Position numbers and translations under genes: made by a program
Notes under the pieces: generated by a model
The model's database searches: none
What the model was told of the DNA's origin: nothing
The model's input: the letters and a program-made list of their open reading frames with translations, nothing else
From: Neocallimastix lanati (nom. inval.)
Taxonomy: Eukaryota; Neocallimastigomycota; Neocallimastigomycetes; Neocallimastigales; Neocallimastigaceae
NCBI GenBank assembly: GCA_016946835.1
Contig: JACVTC010000004.1
Location: 1,481,001-1,545,000, forward strand
Direction of reading: 5' to 3'
DNA length: 64,000 nt
In this document: positions 53,101-64,000 of the stretch, piece by piece
Numbering within the stretch: position 1 is the first letter of the stretch
Layout of the letters: each line of letters begins with the position of its first letter

Positions 53101-53405
53101 ATAAGAAGTTGAACAAAAATTGATTTTCTATAATATATCAGTATAAAAAAAAAAAAAGGTTAAGCTATAAACTTTTTTTTTATTTTATTAAAAACTAAGC
53201 TTACTCTATTGGTTGGACAAGCAATATCAATACATTCTGAATAATCATGATATACATAAGCACCAGAGTGTTCAAGTTTAGCTAATTTATTTTGGGTTAA
53301 ATTAAATTTCATTTCTTCACATGGTAATGTACTATCAATTAATGCCCAAGCTTCCTTGGACTTTCTATTATCCCTTGGAGGAATATTAATAACTCTTGAA
53401 GCCAT
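41152..53405 (-). CDS. AOS-PKS megasynthase: alpha-oxoamine synthase + reducing polyketide synthase + 8 ACPs
   Basis: Five exons in phase (53405-53205, 53127-52926, 52759-52526, 52368-52276, 51977-41152) give 3851 residues. Residues 1-430 are a PLP-dependent alpha-oxoamine synthase: NFCSTSYLGL, DELNHTTIIDG, IDECHALG (Asp235, His238) and TGTLVKSLCSHGGY (PLP Lys269). KS: TACSAS (Cys631), EAHGTGT (His766), KGNTGH (His825). AT: GHSMGE (Ser1111) and AFHSP, suggesting malonyl-CoA. DH: His1486 in an HxxxGxxxxP-like site where Gly is Lys, with DNCIQ near 1657. A psiKR-like segment with no methyltransferase motif follows, then ER (HAAAGGVGQAA near 2102), KR (TGAFGGVG near 2296, YGAAN near 2439) and eight ACPs with GLDSLT serines (about 2692-3784). 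There is no thioesterase or reductase. Predicted: a reduced chain released onto an amino acid by the AOS (inference). The 10.8-kb last exon is intronless and richer in G and C than its neighbours. Confidence 0.93.
41230..44740 (-). repeat. Eight tandem acyl carrier protein domains
   Basis: Approximate domain spans on the minus strand, N- to C-terminal: 44740-44505, 44325-44095, 43790-43560, 43375-43145, 42865-42640, 42360-42140, 41910-41690 and 41450-41230. Each has GLDSLT, the phosphopantetheine serine site. The first six are essentially identical over about 80 residues (from KLTKDITEKLQSMLGLIDEE to VIMDGSSSA); the seventh and eighth are clearly diverged. The linkers are Pro/Ala/Val/Gln-rich, built from PAPVAPVAQAKSFQ-type words that vary in copy number. 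Confidence 0.93.
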
Positions 53406-53573
53406 TTTTATATATATTTCTCTTTTTGTAAAAAAAATAATAGATTCCTAAAAAAAATAAAAAAAAATTTTTTTTTCTAAAAATAAAGTATTAAAAAATA
53501 GAAATAAAACCAACAAAATATTTAATAATACAAACAATTGCTTTCTATCAGAAATACTTTTAAAATATATTTT

Positions 53574-53609
<36 letters not shown>

Positions 53610-54080
53610 ACCAATTTTTTAATATATGTGCAAAAAAATAATATATAAAATATTAAGTTTAAACTTTAAATAATGTATTGATGAGTTGATATTTAGTTTA
53701 TAAAAAAAACTAGAAATATAACATATTGCAAATTATTTAAATATATATATTTATATTATATTATGAAAAGTTAAATATATTAGTATTAAAATACAAAAAA
53801 TATTATAAAAAAGAATAATTAATATATTAATACTAAATATTTATAAAAATAATATATTTTAATATCTCTTTATGAACTTTTTAAGCAAATTAATTTTATA
53901 ATATTGTATTACACGATAATATTATAAAATTATTTATTTAACTATTTTAAAAATTAAATGAAATATTATTGCTTAAACTCTTCATTTAAATTATAAACAT
54001 TTTTATATATAATACTAAAAGTTTTATATCATTAAATATACCTTAAATATTTTAAAATATTATCTGTTTAATATTAATTT

Positions 54081-54129
<49 letters not shown>

Positions 54130-54537
54130 TTATATTTTAAGTTATGTAACTGTTTCTTCCTTCCTTAGAATTTAAGTTACACTTTTTAACATTAAAAAAT
54201 ATTTATCTTTGCTATCTGTTTTTCTCCAAAATAAATAATAAATTTATAAATTTTTAAAAAAAAAAATAATACTAATTCAAATTCTAGGTTATATATAAAA
54301 AAAATTATTAAATAATTTTTTTAGTTTGAATTAATTATTATTATTATATATATATATTATATTTGATATATAAAATTTTAGAAAATGTATATAAATATAA
54401 ATATTAATATTATTATAATTATTACTTTTGTAATGAATTTATATTTTAGCTACTTTTATTAAAATATATTTCTTTCCTTTTTTTAAAGAATATAAAAAGA
54501 ATTTTGATGAGTTGATGTTATATTTTTTTAAATTAAC

Positions 54538-54568
<31 letters not shown>

Positions 54569-56480
54569 GAAGAACTAGTTTTCAATAGAAATAATATTAA
54601 TATAAAAATATAAAAAATAATTATGAATTTAGTATTATGAATTCATGATATTCTAATAAAAATAATTAATTATTAATTAATATTAAAAACTTTATATATA
54701 CAATACAATATATCATTTTAAAATTATTAAAATTTAGGACTAATTAAACTAATTAAATTTATTTATTTACTTTTATGTTGATTTAATTAATTATTTATTT
54801 ATTAAGTTATTAATTTGTTTATTTATTTTTATTATCTATCAATTATTATTTATTTATTAATTTACATAATTATTTATTTAATTTTATATTTTGTTCATTG
54901 ATTTATTGATTTATTTATCAATTTATTTAATTATTAATTTATTTAATTATTTAATTTAAATTGAATATTTTCATATGTTTTTGTTACTTCAAAACAAAAC
55001 AAGGTTTTAACTAGAATAAAAAAAATGAATTATATAATATACAATAATATATATACATTATAATGTAACATATAATAAAATAATATGTTTATATTTTATT
55101 ATATAATAATATAAGAACATATAATTATATAATAAATTTTTTGACATTAAATATACAATTCTTTAAAATTCTTTTAATAATTTATATTAATTTTTTTGTA
55201 AATAAACCATTTAAAAATTTAATTCTAATAAAAGAACAAGATAATATATTATACATTAAATTATAATTATATGTAATAAAACAAAATAAATAAATTTAAA
55301 TCAATAATATGAAATAAACTTTTAATTGAATAAAAAAAATTACTAAATAAAAATATTTTTTTCTTATTCTGTAGATGATTAGTATGGAAATAGTATTACT
55401 TATTCAGTTTTACCATTATATTCTCATTTTATTATGCTAATAATTATAAATTGAAAAAAAAAAAAAAAAAAAAAAAAGATAAAATTAAAAAATTATTATG
55501 AAAATAATATTCAGTTCAAATAAATTATTTCATTTATTGATAAAAGTTATTTATTAATATTTAGAAGTATGTTTTATGCCATCTAAAATTTAATTTTATA
55601 AATCATTTAATAATCAGAATTATGTTAAAAGATATTTTTATTAGTTATTAATAAAATAAAAAAAAAAAAAATTTTTTTAATTAAATTAAATAGTAAAGTT
55701 TAATATAAAATTAAATAAAAAAATAAAAAAATAAAAAATATATATATTATATATAATATTAAATATTAACAATAATTAAATTAAATTTCATTATAAAAAA
55801 AAAAAAAAATAGTTATATAATATTATATATATATTTTTATATCAAGCATTTCTTTTAAAGGTTAAAAAAATTATTATTTAATATATAATAATTTATACTC
55901 CTTTTTTAATATATGATATTACTAATATTAATTATTTAAAGAATAATGAAATAGAAAATAAATTTTCTTTTATAAAATTATATTTTGTACATTTATTATA
56001 TGATTCTTAAAGAAAATTTTATATTAATATACTATATATATTAGCCTGTATTTTACTTTTCTTTATTTTTATTTTTTTTTTAATCCTTTTATTACAAAAG
56101 CTTAATATGTTTTTATATTTGTTACTATTTCAATTAATAAAATGTATTAATTGAAATTTTTCCATAATAATATATATAAAAAATTTACATTAAAGGATAT
56201 ATTATCAATAGCTTTATTATTATTTAATATTAATGAAGCAATTCATTCTCTATTTTTTATATTTATATATATACATCACTTTTTTATAAAAATCATTTAA
56301 AAATCTGATTAAATGATAAGAGTTAAAAATATGAATTTAAAATAGAAATAAAATAATAATATCAATTATTATAGTAATAATAATAATTTTCAATATTCAA
56401 TATTTAATTTAAAAAAAAAAATCACCTTAGAATAAATTAATAAGTTTAATGATTTTTTTATTTATTAATTTACATTTTTA

Positions 56481-56511
<31 letters not shown>

Positions 56512-56868
56512 TAAAAAATTAAAATATATATATATATATTAATATTCCTTATGTGTAATTATATCTCTAAATAATAAAAATAAAAAAAAAAAAAACAAAA
56601 TTAAAGTTAAATTAAAATTTGCCTTAATTAAATTTTTCATTTAATATAATAAAAACCATTCCATTTTATATGAAATATAAAGATCTAAAGTTCTGAATCT
56701 GAAACATAGGATTAGAATACTTAGCTATGAAAAATTATTATTATATCAATATTTTCTAAATTAATATATTACTATTTTAATAACAAGATTTAGTATATTA
56801 AAAATTAAATAATAAATAATATTTTTAATATAAATCAAGTAAAATAATAATAATAATAATAACATGTT

Positions 56869-56902
<34 letters not shown>

Positions 56903-56971
56903 TATTTTATATGGAAATGAATTAGCAACTAAAAATACTAAATAAAATAATCTTTATTGATTGTAATTTAT

Positions 56972-57238
56972 AATTATTATTTATTATTTATTATTTATTT
57001 ATTTATTATTTATTATTTATTTATTTATTATTTTTTATTTATTTTTTATTATTTATTATTTATTTATTTATTATTTATTATTTATTATTTATTATTTATT
57101 ATTTATTATTTATTATTTATTATTTATTATTTATTATTTATTATTTATTATTTATTATTTATTATTTATTATTTATTATTTATTATTTATTATTTTTATT
57201 ATTTATTTATTTATTATTTATTATTTATCATTTATCAT
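56972..57238. repeat. TATTTATTAT array
   Basis: Tandem TTATTTA words with a dominant 7-base period (TTATTTA), interrupted by TTATTTAT variants. It yields a Tyr/Leu/Ile-rich open frame that is not a gene. Confidence 0.85.
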
Positions 57239-57350
57239 TTATTCAAAAATTTTAATGTTTTTCTTTACTTTTTATGCTAGTAAATTCAATTTTTATTGAT
57301 GTTATTACCACTATTATATATATAAATATATAATACATATCAAGGAATTT

Positions 57351-57512
57351 AAATATATATTTTTGAATGATTATTACACATAAAAAAAAAAAATTAGAAT
57401 TAAAAAGCAAAATTTTAATAAAATTTCTTATATTTGACACCATTTTAATTTTTTTTATGTATAATAATCATTCAAAAATATATATTCAAGAATTTTTAAA
57501 GTTTTGCTTTTT
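57351..57512. repeat. Imperfect fold-back element
   Basis: 57351-57395 and 57447-57485 are inverted copies of one another (GAATGATTATTACACAT versus ATGTATAATAATCATTC at the core, flanked by A/T runs). A second shorter pair (AAAAAGCAAAATTTTA near 57402 and GTTTTGCTTTTT near 57501) is also inverted. It is MITE-like or the result of local rearrangement. Confidence 0.6.
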
Positions 57513-58285
57513 ATTGTCATTTAAATACTACTAAAGTACCAACATAGTTCCTTTTTCAAATGTATATATATATATATATATTATATTACCTAAAATAAAT
57601 AATAATAATATTTGATAATTATTTATTATTTTTATACTTATCTCAGATTATATATAATTTTTATTTTCTATTGTTAATATTTTCTTTTATTATTATTTTA
57701 TTTAGTTATTGTCAATTATTTTTGTTAATATTTTCTTTTGTTAATATTCTATTGTTAATAATAATTATTATGTAGTATTAATTATAAAATATTTAATATA
57801 AAGAGTAAAAAAAATTTATAAATACCATTTTTATTAATAATAAAAATAATATGAAATAACATAACATTATATATATATTCAATTATAAAATTGAATTTCA
57901 TAAGATAAATAAAAAGACTATTTAATGAATAATTTTAATTAAAATATTTACTATATAAGGAAAAATTAATTTATCATATCACGTCATCTTATTCTAAAAA
58001 AAATAAATTCTGTTGATTTTTATAATATATCATAATAATATGCAATATATTGTTAAAAAAATGTTAAAAAAAAAAAATAAAATAAAAAAATAAAAAAAAC
58101 ATTGATTTTTCCTGAATTTTATTCATATAAAATGCATTCCGCAAATGAACTTTAGGATTTTCTCATTTTTCCGCATAAAAGTTTTACAAATTATTATAAT
58201 TTTTTTTAATGAATAAGGGTTTTTTAAATCATATTCAATTTAAAATAAAATAATAAAATTTGTATTTAACGCATTAATAATAAAT

Positions 58286-58595
58286 TATAAATGATAAATA
58301 GTAAATAAGAAATAGTAAATAAGAAATAGTAAATAAGAAATAGTAAATAAGAAATAGTAAATAAGAAATAGTAAATAAGAAATAGTAAATAAGAAATAGT
58401 AAATAAGAAATAGTAAATAAGAAATAGTAAATAAGAAAAAATAAGAAATAATAAGAAATAATAAGAAATAATAAGAAATAATAAGAAATAATAAGAAATA
58501 ATAAGAAATAATAAGAAATAATAAGAAATAATAAGAAATAATAAGAAATAATAAGAAATAATAAGAAATAATAAGAAATAATAAGAAATAAGAAA
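58286..58595. repeat. Minisatellite: 14-mer array then 10-mer array
   Basis: About ten copies of AAATAAGAAATAGT (58296-58437) pass directly into about fifteen copies of ATAAGAAATA (58440-58592). The two units share ATAAGAAATA, so one array probably arose from the other by loss of four bases. Confidence 0.9.
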
Positions 58596-59429
58596 TAATA
58601 ATTTTTTCTTTATTATATTTATTTTGTTAATACTACCCTTTCATAATACTTCACTATTTATTTTATTTTTTTAATACTTTTAACTCTTTTATTATGCTTC
58701 ATTATGCTTCATTATTTTATTTTATGAAAAATGAATACATATAAAATAATCAAGAAAGTTTTGTTATACATTTATTAATATTTTTAGTTAATAATAAATA
58801 AAATGAAAAGGAATAATAATTTTGACGTAAGAAATAAAAGAGAAAATACCGTTTTACTTACTTCAACAGTAAAAAATTTATCTCTGTTTATAATTTAATG
58901 TTATTTCAATATACAGTTAAAATTTATATGTTTATATATAAAATAACTAATAATACTATGAAATGTTTCATTGTAATAAAAATTTTTTATAATAATAAAA
59001 ATATTAATATTATTATGATATAAATAATTAATAATTATGAGCGATAATTTTCATTAATAATGATTATATATATTGCTTTTCTTTTAGTTTATATAATTAA
59101 ATAAAAAAAATTAATAATATAAAAAAATATTAATGTCATAAATATAAGGATTATTTTTTTTTTCTTTTTTTTTTAGTCATTACATTTATTTTACGTTTAA
59201 TAATAATAATAAAAACTAATAATTACTAAAAACAAAAATTAACAATAACAAAATTAAGAATTAATAATAAATTATAATACTAATTCTAAAATCAATTATA
59301 TATATTATATATATATATATATTCAATTTTTTTTTTTAAAAAAAAAAAAATAAATAAATAAATAAAGTATGTCATATTATATATGTATTATAAAAAAAAA
59401 ATTTTTTTTTTTCTATACTTAGTTTATTG

Positions 59430-59750
59430 ATTTTCATACCTTAATTTAGACCTTGACTTACTATTACCTTTACTATTAACTATGACTAAAGCTACGATGA
59501 TACGAATGAAAGTGAGAACCGCTATCTCTACTTTTAACTATACTTCTATCTGTGATGTCTACTAATACTATTTATGATTCTACTTCTATCTCTGCTTCTA
59601 CTACTACTATAACTACGACTATGATTATGACTACAACTACTGTTATATCTATAATGATGATGATGTTTGCTCCCTCACCTAATATGACTACAATTTCGTA
59701 AAGAAGATCTTCTTCTTTTTTCTTGATATCTATTTAACATTAGTAAATTG

Positions 59751-59793
<43 letters not shown>

Positions 59794-59869
59794 TTCTCTA
59801 TTCATTTCTTCTCTCTTTTGCTTCATTTTTTATGCCTTTTTCATACATTTATCTTTTATATATATATAT

Positions 59870-59900
<31 letters not shown>

Positions 59901-60190
59901 CATATAAATATTTCTATATATAAGAATAAACTTCGATTTTTTTAGCACTATTATTATTACTACTATTACTATGATCATTATGTTTTTTTTTCTTTCTTTC
60001 TTTTTCCTATTTATTTTAGTCATTATCTTGTTTTCTTTTACTTCTTTTGATTCAGCATTTTTATCTTTATTATTATAATCTTCTTATGCTTCATTTTCTG
60101 TAATAACTTCATCGACTGTTTCTTTTTCTTGTTTTCATCCTTTGATTCAGATTCAATTTCACTTTCGGAATCATATAATTATGAAGCATA
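59430..60190 (-). pseudogene. Remnant of an Arg/Ser-rich (SR-like) protein gene
   Basis: On the minus strand 60185-60020 contains YDSESEIESESKDENKKKK, and 59740-59580 reads MLNRYQEKRRRSSLRN, then an RS-rich stretch (SRSYSSSRSRDRSR). In-frame TGA and TAG/TAA codons break the frame repeatedly, and A/T runs separate the two parts. The composition (acidic-lysine block plus RS dipeptides) is that of nuclear splicing or RNA-processing factors. The exact parent family cannot be named. Confidence 0.45.
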
Positions 60191-60289
60191 AATGCTAGAG
60201 GATTAATTTGAAAAAAAAAAATAAAAAAAAAAAAAAAAAAAAAAAAAAAATAGTCAATTAATCATTTGAATAAATATTTATTAAGAATA

Positions 60290-60378
60290 TTCATAATTTA
60301 ATTTTGTAAATTGAAATTACCTTATTAATTATATATTAATTAATAAAATGATAATAATTAATTCTTAAATCTGCTTCT
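60290..60378 (+). repeat. Left terminal repeat of the copia remnant
   Basis: Shares AATTACCTTATTAATTATAT and AATAATTAATTCTTAAATCT, in the same order, with 62878-62965. The full LTR boundaries cannot be fixed because the TG..CA ends are not clear. Confidence 0.6.
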
Positions 60379-62467
60379 CGTTATAAGATTAAGAGTCTCA
60401 GGTTAGACTAGTCGCACAAAATGAATTCCTGATTTTTACTTAAAGATGAAGAACGTCTCAACAAAAGAAATTTCGATGTCTGATATGAGAAAATTTGCAA
60501 CAAACTTAAATCTGAAAAACACTACTGCTTTATTGAATCAGACTACGTACGTAACTAATTTCAAGTCCGAAAACCACACTGGTGACGATCTCATTAAAAA
60601 GCCAGAAGATCTATAAACCAAGGAAGCTCTTTCTAATTCTTTCATCCTAAACAACATCACATTAGCTACCCACGAAAAGGTTAAAGTATACAAATGTCCA
60701 TTCGAGCTTAAGGAAAAATTAAAGAAGGAATTCGACAAAATGGAGTCCACAGATGTCAGATACGGGTTACGTCAAATCTTAACGACAGTATGGCCGTTAT
60801 GAATAAAATCAAAGAAATCTTAAAAAATTCTTAATGACAAAGCCTACAAACTAGGTGATCTTGAAGAAATCAAAATTATTTATAATGGATGTCCCAACAT
60901 GATTAAACAAAAATTAAATCTTGACAGAGATGAAAAACCTGAAGTTTTTATAAAATATATATACAGAAAAATTTCGGTCTTCTCATACGTCTTAAACCAA
61001 GAAGATTACCATCAAGGAAACTAAGAAAAAAAAAACACAATTACAATGACAATCCCATGAACATCGGTAACATCTGCAAAGCAACAAAGGTCGAAAATAG
61101 AATATCATTTATGAAAATTCAAAACCAAAAAACAAAAATGACTATAATTGAGAAATCAAAATACTGTTATATTTGCAAAATACCTGGACACACAACTGAA
61201 GAATGTTGTTTTAATGGAAAGACAAATTCTGATATTGAACACAAAAGAAACAGAATACAAAAATAAGAATCGTAGAAACAACAAGAAAAAATTCAAAATA
61301 TAATCACGAAAGGAAAAGATATGTAAGCGATATTGAATACAAGGAAAAACAAGAAAACGAAAGATCATCTATCGATGAAGTTAGAACTATGTTTGAAAAG
61401 GATTTAAACAACATTGAAATAATTAATAACAAGGAATCTCCTGAAGAAGATAGAAATGAAACTAATGAAAAAAAAAAAAAAAAAACAGAAACACAGGGCA
61501 ATAATGTTGATCATATTCAAGAAGGTGATAAAACATAAGGTAATCAAGATAATGAAGATACTGTAATCTAGACCAATGATACTGGATGATCTGGATATGT
61601 TAGCGAATTATTCAATCAAAATGGTACAACTTCACTCCTCTTAAGATAAGGTAATAATAAGAAAAACCGAAAAGAATGCTATCGGAAAATTTACTGAAGA
61701 TGAACTTAATATTGAAAGAATTCCCATTAATATTATTTAATCGACAAATTAACACCCTCAATACAAACAAAGAAAAGTTAACAAACTATAGTAAGCGCAT
61801 CTGGCATCAAAGGCATGGACATTTCTACCTTGAAGACTTGGGAAAGTATATATATCTACATAATGCTAAGGAAGTCGAATGTTTAGACTGTAAAATTTCA
61901 AAAGTTAAGAAAATTTCTCATAATAGAAATCCTCCAAAGACATCAAGAATTCTCGAAACCATCCATTCAGATGAAATGGGACCTATTAACAAATCAGTTA
62001 CTGGCAAAAATTATATTCTCATATTCTCACTTTCTTTGACGAATATAGTAGAAAATCCTGGATCTATCTAATTGAAAGGAAATCTAAAATCTCAAGACTA
62101 GTTATTCAATTTATTAATTTCATTAAAACATAATTCAATCACAAGATTAAAATGTTATAAAACTGATAATAGAAAGGAGTTCAAGAACAAAAAAAATAGA
62201 GCATTATTGCAAAAAGAACGAAAGAACGGAATTAAGAAGATTTACTATCCACCATAAAATCCTCAAAACAATGGTATGGCTGAAAGGTTAAACTGTACTA
62301 TTACAGATAGCGCAAAGACTATTCTACATTGGAACAAACTAGGAGCGGAATTCTGGTCACATAACAAATAAAAAACCCAATAATGGACAAGAAATATTTA
62401 ATAAATCAATCAAAAGAAAAAACATGATTACCTAAAGCAATACCGATTTCATCAATACAGATTCTGA

Positions 62468-62523
<56 letters not shown>

Positions 62524-62877
62524 TAGACTAGATGAATTACATCATTAACTAATCTTCCTGTGAAGAGACCAAGATCTCCACTAATTCCAACGAAGAAACA
62601 AAGAAACATAATCCTGAAAATTTACATAAAGAAATCTCAAAATATCAAACTCAATACATGCTCGTCCAACGCCCTAAATAAAAACATTAACGGACTAAAA
62701 ATGACTTATTTTTGACATATATTATTTTTATAATTGAAAAAAAAAAAAAAAAAAGAAAAAAAAAATTTAAATTAAAATATATTTTTCTTTAAATTCTCGT
62801 TTTATTACATTTCATTATTTAAATTTATTGTATTAAACTGAATAGACACAAAGCATAATTAATATATAAACTCATAT

Positions 62878-62966
62878 ATTTTTCATAAATTTTATAAAAT
62901 GTAATTACCTTATTAATTATATATTAATAAATATAATCTTAATAATTAATTCTTAAATCTGTTCGT
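62878..62966 (+). repeat. Right terminal repeat of the copia remnant
   Basis: Second copy of the 60290-60378 repeat, with a short indel in the middle. It is followed by GTTCGTTCGTTC and an AAT run. Confidence 0.6.
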
Positions 62967-63189
62967 TCGTTCTTAGTAATAATAATAATAATAATAATAA
63001 GATAAAAACTAATATAGATTAATTTGAAAAAGGATATTTTATATATTATCCTTTCTTCATTTGATCCTTAACGACAAAAAAAATTTAAATATATATTATT
63101 ATATTATTGTTATTTTTATATAAATAATAATAAAATATTAAATATTTTTTTAATATTTAATTTTTTCCCTTTTATTATTATAGAACTTT

Positions 63190-63565
63190 TTAATTGTATA
63201 TTTTTCCATTTTCTTTCAATTTCTATAAGACAATCAGCTTCTTCTTCAAAAATATATAAAATTTTTATATAATTTAAATAAGAAAAAAAAATTAAATATA
63301 ACAATTTAATATTTGTTATTTTATTCGTCATCTATACAATTATATATTATTATATATAAATATTATTTTTTTCTTTATAATTATCATTTTATATTATAAA
63401 TTACTAATTAATCTTGTTATCTTTCATTATTAATTAAATAAGTATAAACGTTTGAATTTTAATTCATATTTTTTGATATCATTCTTCACTTTTATATTTA
63501 GATTAGTAGGATTTTCTAAAATAAATCTTAATAAAGTTCTTCCATCAAATCCATATATAGTTGAA
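63190..63565 (-). pseudogene. Possible exons or remnant of an unrecognised gene
   Basis: Two minus-strand stretches look coding by composition: about 63565-63440 (STIYGFDGRTLLRFILENP, then LNIKVKNDIKKYELKF) and about 63270-63175 (FEEEADCLIEIERKWKNIQL). A GTTTAT donor-like site and an AAG acceptor-like site could join them, but no start or confident splice was found. No family was recognised. Confidence 0.25.
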
Positions 63566-63774
63566 ATTTTTTTTTGTTTGTTTGTTTTTATTATTGTTAT
63601 TTATAAATTTCCTTTATTTACTAATCTAATTTCTTTATCCTCCTTACCATAGCATTCCATAGAAAATAAATAAAGTAAGTATAATAATTTTTATTTATAT
63701 TAATATTAACATTTTTCATACAATTTTAATACTTTAAAATAGTATGTAAAACGAATTAGAATGGTTGATTTGAA

Positions 63775-64000
<226 letters not shown>

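Larger units (their letters stand above)
53406..59429. other. Large AT-rich spacer
   Basis: Upstream of the megasynthase start. It contains a T-run at 54085-54128, A-runs (53578-53607, 54543-54568, 55454-55477), the repeats listed separately and no recognisable gene. The promoter of the megasynthase must lie at its left end, but no element can be named. Confidence 0.55.
60290..62966 (+). mobile_element. Decayed Ty1/copia-type retrotransposon, non-autonomous
   Basis: A region richer in G and C than its surroundings. Gag-like sequence starts near 60446 (MKNVSTKEISMSDMRK) and ends with a CCHC zinc knuckle at about 61165-61210 (CYICKIPGHTTEEC). Integrase follows: the HHCC region (HQRHGHFYLEDL, then CLDCKISK, 61800-61910), HSDEMGP (first catalytic Asp), YKTDNRKEF (second Asp) and NPQNNGMAERLN (catalytic Glu), ending near 62370 with EFWSH. 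No reverse transcriptase or RNase H region is left; the integrase is followed by an A-run and unassigned sequence. Stops and frame changes are many, so it is inactive. Short direct repeats lie at both ends. Confidence 0.85.

Noticed and set aside
58286-58595. CRISPR-like regular array
   Set aside because: Units are contiguous with no unique spacers, in a eukaryotic AT-rich context; it is a minisatellite.
63452-63652. Plus-strand hydrophobic 66-codon frame
   Set aside because: Opposite strand reads as more ordinary protein; the Phe/Ile-rich frame looks like the reverse of Lys/Asn-rich sequence.

Overview
The window is extremely AT-rich, with long A/T homopolymers, ATT arrays and AT-only spacers. 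It carries intron-dense protein genes whose families are typical of opisthokonts: a vinculin, a LIM + RapGAP protein, an F-box/WD40 protein and a DHHC acyltransferase. This composition, together with a multidomain polyketide synthase and degraded copia and LINE-type elements, best fits the genome of an anaerobic gut fungus (Neocallimastigomycota). That assignment is inference; no rRNA or other marker gene is present. A dictyostelid was considered and judged less likely.

Layout. 1-5101 (-): vinculin homologue, running off the left edge. 7898-10961 (+): DHHC palmitoyltransferase, whose active site is spread over three tiny exons. 11070-11723: a diverged direct duplication. 12664-12931 (-): a two-exon gene for a 38-residue protein. 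13313-19797 (-): LIM + RapGAP protein in 15 exons. 22080-27169 (-): F-box/WD40 protein with two microexons and a very long ATT array in one intron. 27170-32613: non-coding, with a large AAT-type satellite. 32614-35299 (+): charged rod protein ending in a CaaX box. 35300-41151: spacer with an ATT array, a tandem repeat, LINE remnants and a perfect 20-bp hairpin. 41152-53405 (-): a 3851-residue megasynthase. 53406-59429: spacer. 59430-60190: remnants of an Arg/Ser-rich gene. 60290-62966: a decayed copia element with short terminal repeats. 62967-64000: ATT arrays and weak coding-like pieces.

Gene structures were rebuilt by hand from GT...AG junctions, with phase checked at every junction; 42 introns were placed in seven genes. 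About a third of the acceptors end in AAG, which is unusual.

The main candidate for an undescribed system is the megasynthase. An N-terminal alpha-oxoamine synthase (PLP-dependent) is fused to a fully reducing polyketide synthase (KS-AT-DH-psiKR-ER-KR) and then to eight tandem acyl carrier domains, six of them almost identical. There is no thioesterase or reductase domain. The simplest reading is a one-protein line that builds a reduced acyl chain and releases it by decarboxylative condensation with an amino acid, giving a sphingoid-like aminoketone. The other genes look like cell-architecture and signalling genes (adhesion adaptor, small-GTPase control, protein lipidation, ubiquitin targeting), with no sign that they form a pathway with the synthase.
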